Below are positions 59,022-64,000 of a stretch of 64,000 nucleotides of DNA, one piece after another (position 1 is the stretch's first letter; each line of letters starts with the position of its first letter). Both the position numbers and the translations under genes were made by a program. Origin of the DNA: Paracoccus sp. S3-43. GTDB taxonomy: Bacteria; Pseudomonadota; Alphaproteobacteria; Rhodobacterales; Rhodobacteraceae. The notes below the pieces were generated by a model. It was not told where the DNA came from. It did no database searches and worked only from the letters and a program-made list of their open reading frames with translations. Location: the NCBI RefSeq assembly GCF_029027965.1, contig NZ_CP119082.1, forward strand, positions 2,837,001 to 2,901,000, in the 5' to 3' direction.

Positions 59022-59768
59022 ATGGCGCGCGTGGCAGAGATCCTTTATCTGGGTTCGGTGACGGTCTTTGTGGCCAGCGGCCTGACGCTGGCGACCTTGG
59101 GCCGCCCCGCCATCCAGCTTGCCGCGCCGATCCGGCCCCAGACCCTGACCGATGGCCCGCTGGACCTGGCCCGCGTGCTTCCCACGGTCACCCTGCCGCA
59201 ACTCTATGTCCAGCCGCAGAACCTGCTGATGTGGGCGCTGCTCGTGACGCTGTGGCTGATGCTGCTGGCGGACGCCATCGGCCAATACCTGGCTCCCTCG
59301 GACCGGGGCTCTCCTCGGGCCTGGCTGCCGCTCAGCCTGGGCCTGATCGGGGGGGCGGTCTGGCCCTGGCTGGTGGGCGTTCACAAGCCGCTTGCCACGC
59401 TGGGGGCGCTGCTGATGCTGACAGCGGCGCTGTTCGGGGCCATCCGCGCGTGCGGCCAGCACCGCCCGGCCCTAGGGTTCCTGGCGGGCTGGAGCCTTGC
59501 GCTTGGCACCGCGACCCTTGCCACGCTGATCGGCGCACCCCTGTCGCTGACCACCTCGCAGACGGCGATCCTGGCGATCCTGCCCGGCGCGGTGATCGGC
59601 ATGGTCGCGCAGGAACGGCTGGACGGCAGCTTGGGCTTTTCGCTGGCGATGATCTGGGCCTTCTGCGCGGTGGCGGTGACCACCATGGGCAGCAGCCCCG
59701 GCGTGGCCCTGGCCGCGATCATCGGCATATCGGGCATGGGCGTCGTGCTGGTGCGCGCGGCGACTTAG
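59022..59768 (+). CDS. Multi-pass membrane protein with triplicated 3' end
   Basis: A 248-residue integral membrane protein of unknown function with about seven helices (YLGSVTVFVASGLTLATLG, LLMWALLVTLWLMLLADAI, TLGALLMLTAALFGAI, SLALGTATLATLIGAP, LAILPGAVIGMVA). The last codons (VVLVRAAT then stop) and 27 bp around them recur twice more downstream, in tandem. Because the first copy already holds a TAG, the extra copies are non-coding. No family recognised. It faces der. Confidence 0.72.
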   Translation: MARVAEILYLGSVTVFVASGLTLATLGRPAIQLAAPIRPQTLTDGPLDLARVLPTVTLPQLYVQPQNLLMWALLVTLWLMLLADAIGQYLAPSDRGSPRAWLPLSLGLIGGAVWPWLVGVHKPLATLGALLMLTAALFGAIRACGQHRPALGFLAGWSLALGTATLATLIGAPLSLTTSQTAILAILPGAVIGMVAQERLDGSLGFSLAMIWAFCAVAVTTMGSSPGVALAAIIGISGMGVVLVRAAT

Positions 59769-59819
59769 GTCGTGCTGTGCGCGGCGACTTAAGTCATGCT
59801 GGTGCGCGCGGTGACCTAG
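59742..59819 (+). repeat. Triple tandem repeat carrying a stop codon
   Basis: Three copies of about 24-27 bp at 59742-59768, 59769-59792 and 59793-59819: GTCGTGCTGGTGCGCGCGGC... with TTAG, TTAA and CTAG endings. Copy 1 is the 3' end of the membrane protein gene; copy 3 includes the der stop codon on the other strand. Confidence 0.92.
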
Positions 59820-61300
59820 CCCTCCTTGGGCTTCTGCCGGTTCTTGTGCTTGGACAGCGCGCCCGACTGGCTGATCTTGCTGGCCTTTTCCTTGAAGGGG
59901 TTGTCGCCCCCCTGGTCGCGGAAGAACAGCCGGATCGGCGTGCCGGGCATGTCGAAATCGGCCCGCAGCCCGTTCACCAGATAGCGCTGATAGCTGTCGG
60001 GCAGCTTGTCGGTATGGGTGGCCTTGACCACGAAGGCCGGGGGCCGGGTCTTGACCTGCGTCATATAGCGCAGCCGGATCCGCCGTCCGCCCGGCGCGGG
60101 GGGCGGATGGCTTTCGGTCATCGCCGAAAGCCACTGGTTCAGCCGCGCGGTGGAAATGCGGCGGTTCCAGACCTCATGCGCCTTCAGGATCGCGGAATGC
60201 AGCCGGTCCAGCCCCTTGCCCGTGCGGGCCGAGACCGTGACCAGCGGCGCGCCCTTCAACTGCGGCAGCAGCTTCTCGAAGTTCGCGCGCAGTTCGTTCA
60301 GCTTCTGGGGCTTGTCATCCTCCAGATCCCACTTGTTCGCGGCCACCACGACCGCGCGGCCCTCGGTTTCGGCGAAATCGGCGATCCGCAGATCCTGCTG
60401 TTCAAACGGGATCGCCACGTCCAGCAGGACCACCACCACCTCGGCAAAGCGGACGGCGCGCAGACCGTCGGCCACGGACAGCTTTTCGACCTTGTCGGTG
60501 ACCTTGGCGCGCTTGCGCATCCCGGCGGTGTCGAAGATGCGCATGGGCGTGCCCATGAATTCCGTGCCGACGCTGATCGAATCGCGGGTGATCCCGGCCT
60601 CGGGCCCGGTCAGCAGCCGATCCTCGCCGATGATCTTGTTGATCAGCGTGGACTTGCCCGCATTGGGCCGCCCGATCACCGCCAGTTGCAGCGGACGCGC
60701 GGCGGAGGGGCGCCAATCCTCGGCGCCCTCGCCGGTCTCGGCATCCTCGTCGGACAGATCCACATCGGTCTCGGCGGCGACGGGGGCGGGGCGTTCGGCC
60801 TCGATCCGGTCGGCCAGAGGGACCAGGGCACGATACAGGTCGTCCATCCCCTCGCCATGTTCGGCGCTGATGCGCAGCGGCTCGCCCAGGCCCAGGGCGT
60901 AAGCCTCCATCGCGCCGGATTCGCCCGCGCGACCCTCGGCCTTGTTGGCGGCGACGATGACATGCCTGGCGCGGCGGCGCAGGATCTCGGCGAAATATTC
61001 GTCCGCCGCCGTGACTCCCACGCGGGCGTCGATCACGAACAGGCAGATATCGGCCTCGTCGACGGCGCGTTCGGTCAGGCGGCGCATCCGGCCTTGCAGG
61101 CTGTCATCCTCGGCCATTTCCAGGCCGGCGCTGTCGATCACCACGAAGCGCAGGTCGCCAAGACGCGCGGCACCCTCGCGCAGGTCGCGGGTGACGCCCG
61201 GCTGGTCATCGACCAAAGCCAGCTTCTTGCCGACCAGCCGGTTGAACAGGGTCGATTTGCCGACATTGGGACGGCCGACGATGGCGAGCGTGAATGTCAT
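59816..61300 (-). CDS. der: GTPase Der (EngA), 50S assembly factor
   Basis: Der has two tandem GTPase domains and a KH-like domain and matures the large ribosomal subunit. The 494 residues show G-domain 1 ([27 protein letters not shown]), an acidic linker ([17 protein letters not shown]), G-domain 2 ([43 protein letters not shown]) and the C-terminal KH domain ([16 protein letters not shown]). The basic tail is [11 protein letters not shown]. The ATG overlaps the bamB stop. It ends the yfgM-bamB-der operon; its stop codon lies in the triple repeat. Confidence 0.98.
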   Translation of the reverse strand: MTFTLAIVGRPNVGKSTLFNRLVGKKLALVDDQPGVTRDLREGAARLGDLRFVVIDSAGLEMAEDDSLQGRMRRLTERAVDEADICLFVIDARVGVTAADEYFAEILRRRARHVIVAANKAEGRAGESGAMEAYALGLGEPLRISAEHGEGMDDLYRALVPLADRIEAERPAPVAAETDVDLSDEDAETGEGAEDWRPSAARPLQLAVIGRPNAGKSTLINKIIGEDRLLTGPEAGITRDSISVGTEFMGTPMRIFDTAGMRKRAKVTDKVEKLSVADGLRAVRFAEVVVVLLDVAIPFEQQDLRIADFAETEGRAVVVAANKWDLEDDKPQKLNELRANFEKLLPQLKGAPLVTVSARTGKGLDRLHSAILKAHEVWNRRISTARLNQWLSAMTESHPPPAPGGRRIRLRYMTQVKTRPPAFVVKATHTDKLPDSYQRYLVNGLRADFDMPGTPIRLFFRDQGGDNPFKEKASKISQSGALSKHKNRQKPKEG

Positions 61301-62622
61301 CGGAACGCGTGCAGCTGGCCGCTGCGCGAGACGACATAGATCGTCTGGCCCGCGACGGCGGGGGCGGCGGCGGCTCCTCCGGGGATCTGCGCCTGGCCGA
61401 CAAGGCTGCCGGAATTCGGATCGAACACCCGCATCACCCCGTCCGAGGAGACGACGAACAGCCGCCCGCCCGCCAGGACCGGGCCGAAATGGGCATGGAT
61501 GCGGTCCTGCCGCTTGATCTTCTGCGTGGTGTAATAGGGCATGGGGACACGCCAGATCACCCCGCCGGTCGCGGCGTCCAGGCGGATCAGCTCGGCCTCG
61601 TCGTTCACGGCAAAGACCGACCCGCCCGCCACCACGACCGGGCTGTTGGCGCCGTCGCGCGCCGACCAGGCCTGGATGCCGCTGTCCAGGTCCACGGCGT
61701 TGATGCGCCCCGAGGAGGTGCCGCCATAGACCACATTGCCCGCGATCACCGGATCGCCGGTCACGTCGCGGATATTGGCGATGGCCCGGCCGATGCGCAT
61801 CCCGCCGATCTGCGCCGTCCACAAGGTCGCCCCGGTGTCCCGGTCGGCGGCCAGCAGCTGGCCGGAAGCGAAGGGAAAGATCACCCTATCGCCCTGCACC
61901 GCCGGGACCGACACCCCCATCACCCCCGCCGTCGAGGGCGTCCCCGAGGTCTGCCACAGCACCTTGCCATCGGCGGCGCGCACCGCCCAGCCGATGTCGT
62001 TGCGGCCCAGGACATAGACGACGCCGTTCTGCACCGCAGGACCGCCGCCGATCGGCGCATCGACCCGCTGCCGCCACAACACCCGCCCCGAGGCCGCGTC
62101 CAGCGCCACCAGCTCGCCGAAGCCGCCGGTCGCATAGACCCGCCCGCCCTCATAGGCGAGGCCGCCGCCCGACACGCTCTCGCGCGTTTCCAGGGCCGGG
62201 GCGATGTCGCTGGTCCAAGCGATGGCGCCGCCGGTGGTGGTCGCCGTCACGCGGGTGCGGCTGTCCAGGGTAAAGACCAGCCCGCCGCCCACCACCGGAT
62301 CGGCGCTGATGCGGTGGCGCTTGTCGCTGCCCTGGCCGATGGTCGCGGTCCAGAGGCGGTTCGTCCCCGCGCCCACCGCCAGATGGCCCGGCTGATGCGC
62401 GGCATTGCCCGCGCGATGGGTCCATTCGCCATTGGTCACGGGCGCCGTCAGCCGCAGCGCGGTCGAGGCGACGGGCGCCGGGGCTTCCACCGCGGGACCG
62501 TCGGGCGAGGTCACGGCCAGCGGGTCCAGCCGCTGCCCCGGCAGGATCGTGTCGCGTTCGCCGCAGGCCACCAGGCCCAGCGTGGCCGCCAGGGCCAGGG
62601 TCAGTCGCAGCGTGGCGGTCAT
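61297..62622 (-). CDS. bamB: BamB-like outer membrane assembly lipoprotein
   Basis: A 441-residue PQQ-type beta-propeller lipoprotein. The lipobox lies in [13 protein letters not shown], and propeller repeats recur ([80 protein letters not shown]). BamB scaffolds the BAM complex for outer-membrane protein insertion. The order yfgM-bamB-der is the same as in Escherichia coli and supports the name. The ATG follows GAGAGGCGAGGA; the longer frame is a shadow of the neighbouring coding region. Confidence 0.92.
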   Translation of the reverse strand: MTATLRLTLALAATLGLVACGERDTILPGQRLDPLAVTSPDGPAVEAPAPVASTALRLTAPVTNGEWTHRAGNAAHQPGHLAVGAGTNRLWTATIGQGSDKRHRISADPVVGGGLVFTLDSRTRVTATTTGGAIAWTSDIAPALETRESVSGGGLAYEGGRVYATGGFGELVALDAASGRVLWRQRVDAPIGGGPAVQNGVVYVLGRNDIGWAVRAADGKVLWQTSGTPSTAGVMGVSVPAVQGDRVIFPFASGQLLAADRDTGATLWTAQIGGMRIGRAIANIRDVTGDPVIAGNVVYGGTSSGRINAVDLDSGIQAWSARDGANSPVVVAGGSVFAVNDEAELIRLDAATGGVIWRVPMPYYTTQKIKRQDRIHAHFGPVLAGGRLFVVSSDGVMRVFDPNSGSLVGQAQIPGGAAAAPAVAGQTIYVVSRSGQLHAFR

Positions 62623-62660
62623 TCCTCGCCTCTCCCTCGTATCGTTCATTGGCCGGGCCA

Positions 62661-63329
62661 TCAGCCGGCGGGCATGTTCTCGGACGGTTCGGGTTCGACG
62701 CCCAGGGCGATCATCATCTCGGACAGGCGTAGGCGCAAGGCCTCGGACAGGCCGTCCTTGTCTTGGATCTGACGGATCAGGTTGACCGCATCGTCTGGCC
62801 GACCCGCGCCGATCAGGGCGACGGCCTTCTGTTCAAGGGCCAGCAGCTCGAACGGCGCGCCCGCGCGCGACAGGCGCGACAGGATCTCGTCGCGCTGAGC
62901 GGGGTCCATCCGGTCGCCTTGCAGCATCACCAGCTTCAGTTCCGCAAGGTCGTGCAGGACCGTGCCCGCCGCCGCGTCGCCCGCGACATCGCGCAGCGCA
63001 TCGGCCGCGGCATCGCTGCCGCCGCGTTCGGACCATTCCGAGGCCGCGATCAGCGCGGCCAGGACGCGGCGGGATTCGGCGCCCTGCGGATCGACCTGCA
63101 TGATCGCCGCCGGATCGCCCGACGCCTCGGCCGCAAGGATCGCGTCGCCCCAGGCGCGGGCCTGCGCCTGGTCGCGCGCCTGGCTGTATTCGCGCCAGAC
63201 CACGCCCGCGACGATGCCCAGGATCACCAACCCCGCGACCCAGCCCCAGCGACGGAACAGCCGGAACAGGCGTTCCCGGCGCAGGTCGTCGAAAACCTCG
63301 TCGATGAAATTGTCGTTCTGGTTGGCCAT
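62661..63329 (-). CDS. YfgM-type TPR membrane protein
   Basis: A 222-residue protein: a cytoplasmic start (DNFIDEVFDDLRRERLFRLF), one membrane helix (WVAGLVILGIVAGVV), then a periplasmic TPR-like helical part (LAALIAASEWSERGG, ALEQKAVALIGAGRPDDAVN). It matches the YfgM family, an ancillary SecYEG/PpiD partner in enterobacteria. It starts the yfgM-bamB-der operon, 38 bp upstream of bamB. In some strains this region is truncated; here it looks intact. Confidence 0.9.
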   Translation of the reverse strand: MANQNDNFIDEVFDDLRRERLFRLFRRWGWVAGLVILGIVAGVVWREYSQARDQAQARAWGDAILAAEASGDPAAIMQVDPQGAESRRVLAALIAASEWSERGGSDAAADALRDVAGDAAAGTVLHDLAELKLVMLQGDRMDPAQRDEILSRLSRAGAPFELLALEQKAVALIGAGRPDDAVNLIRQIQDKDGLSEALRLRLSEMMIALGVEPEPSENMPAG

Positions 63330-63405
63330 GCCCGTCTTCCGCAGCTTTCCTGCGCCCTGTCTTATACCGGCGCGAGGCGGAAAGCCAATGCCGCCTTGCG
63401 CCACG

Positions 63406-63433
63406 AAAAAGGCCCGGCGCTGTGCCGGGCCTT
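63406..63433 (-). terminator. Terminator of the superoxide dismutase gene
   Basis: AAGGCCCGGC (63409-63418) with GCCGGGCCTT (63423-63432) forms a ten-base-pair hairpin, followed on the minus strand by a T-rich CTTTTTCG tail. Confidence 0.88.
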
Positions 63434-63453
63434 CGCATCCGTCAGGGCGGGGC

Positions 63454-64000
63454 TCACAGCCGCGAGGCGACGTTTTCCCAGTTCACCAGATTGTCGAGGA
63501 AGTTTTCCAGGTATTTCGGACGGGCGTTGCGGAAGTCGATATAATAGCTGTGTTCCCACACATCGACGCCCAGCAGCGCGGTCTGGCCCGAGACCAGCGG
63601 GTTCACGCCGTTTTCGGTCTTGGTCACCTCCAGCTTGCCATCGGCGTTCCTGACCAGCCAGGCCCAGCCCGAACCGAACTGGCCGACACCGGCCTCGGTG
63701 AACTTCTTCTTGAAATCGTCGACCGAGCCGAAGGATTCGGTGATCGCCTTTTCCAGTTCCGACGGGATCGCGCCGGGCCTGGGGGTCATCCATTCCCAGA
63801 ACTGCGTGTGGTTCCAGTGCTGGCTGGCGTTGTTGAAGATGCCGTTCTGCGCCACGGCGCCCTTCTGGTAGGTGCCCTTGACGATATCCTCCAGCGACTT
63901 GCCGTCCCATTCGGTCCCGGCGACCAGCTCGTTCAGCTTGTCGACATAGGCCTTGTGGTGCTTGTCGTGGTGGTATTCCAGCGTTTCCCTGGACATGCCG
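63454..64000 (-). CDS. sodB: Fe/Mn superoxide dismutase, N-terminus beyond window
   Basis: The last 182 codons of a superoxide dismutase, which disproportionates superoxide to oxygen and peroxide. Metal ligands are in YHHDKHHKAYVDKLN (His), NASQHWNHTQFWEWM (His) and LLGVDVWEHSYYIDFRN (Asp, His). GVGQFGSGWAWLV is the usual conserved loop. About 17-18 N-terminal residues (through GM of the start region) are missing; the Met at 63996 is internal, since family members extend upstream of MSRETLEYHHDKH. Metal choice (Fe, Mn or cambialistic) cannot be told by eye. Confidence 0.96.
   Translation of the reverse strand, partial: GMSRETLEYHHDKHHKAYVDKLNELVAGTEWDGKSLEDIVKGTYQKGAVAQNGIFNNASQHWNHTQFWEWMTPRPGAIPSELEKAITESFGSVDDFKKKFTEAGVGQFGSGWAWLVRNADGKLEVTKTENGVNPLVSGQTALLGVDVWEHSYYIDFRNARPKYLENFLDNLVNWENVASRL

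Overview
The window reads as chromosomal DNA of a GC-rich alphaproteobacterium of the Rhodobacteraceae, most likely Paracoccus or a close relative. Three things point there: an omega-transaminase that looks, from memory, like the characterised Paracoccus enzyme; two proteins with VPLPA-CTERM sorting tails, a signal typical of this family; and small alphaproteobacterial genes (DUF1127, DUF982, DUF1674/SDHAF4-like, DUF3035). No database search was possible, so family names rest on recognised motifs and gene order.

Layout. 1-5.4 kb, minus strand: a glycosyltransferase-like fragment, an unknown protein, pnp, an Ala-rich unknown, rpsO, rpmJ and tRNA-Val(GAC). 5.6-8.1 kb, plus strand: N-formylglutamate amidohydrolase-like, SPFH/band-7, NfeD-like and NUDIX genes, overlapping convergently with a membrane protein, then pyrF. 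9.6-14.2 kb: clpB behind a near-consensus heat-shock promoter, a secreted glycerophosphodiesterase behind a Pho-box-like repeat, and a second VPLPA-CTERM protein. 14.3-19.9 kb, minus strand: a tightly coupled run MFS-HDAC-xseB-ispA-dxs that includes two isoprenoid precursor genes. 20.2-23.7 kb: L,D-transpeptidase, a histone-H1-like Lys/Ala-rich protein, a lytic transglycosylase and an NAD(P)-binding protein. 23.7-30 kb: priA, then tal, DUF484-xerC, msrA-prmA and a cold-shock gene.

30.2-40.8 kb: DUF982 and DUF1127 genes facing one terminator, divergent rsmE/ubiA, an OmpA-family envelope protein, an SMR transporter, the omega-transaminase, a TetR-SRPBCC-VOC-VOC operon with a visible operator, a TfoX-C-like protein and miaB. 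40.8-53.7 kb: ftsK with an aminotransferase, an amidase with an SDHAF4-like protein, rsmB, purH, lspA, a DUF3035 lipoprotein and a paired active/inactive M16 peptidase operon. 53.7-55.0 kb: a decayed IS1182-like element, the only mobile DNA seen. 55-64 kb: ada, meaB, a thioredoxin-like protein, serS, a membrane protein whose 3' end is triplicated, the yfgM-bamB-der operon and the start of the sodB region.

Most of the window is ordinary core chromosome. The best leads are the two adjacent VPLPA-CTERM genes with a Pho-box-like promoter element, the triplicated stop-codon segment between a membrane-protein gene and der, the apparently leaderless tetR with its overlapping operator, and the H1-like protein among wall-remodelling genes. 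I saw no CRISPR array, prophage or clear defence island.
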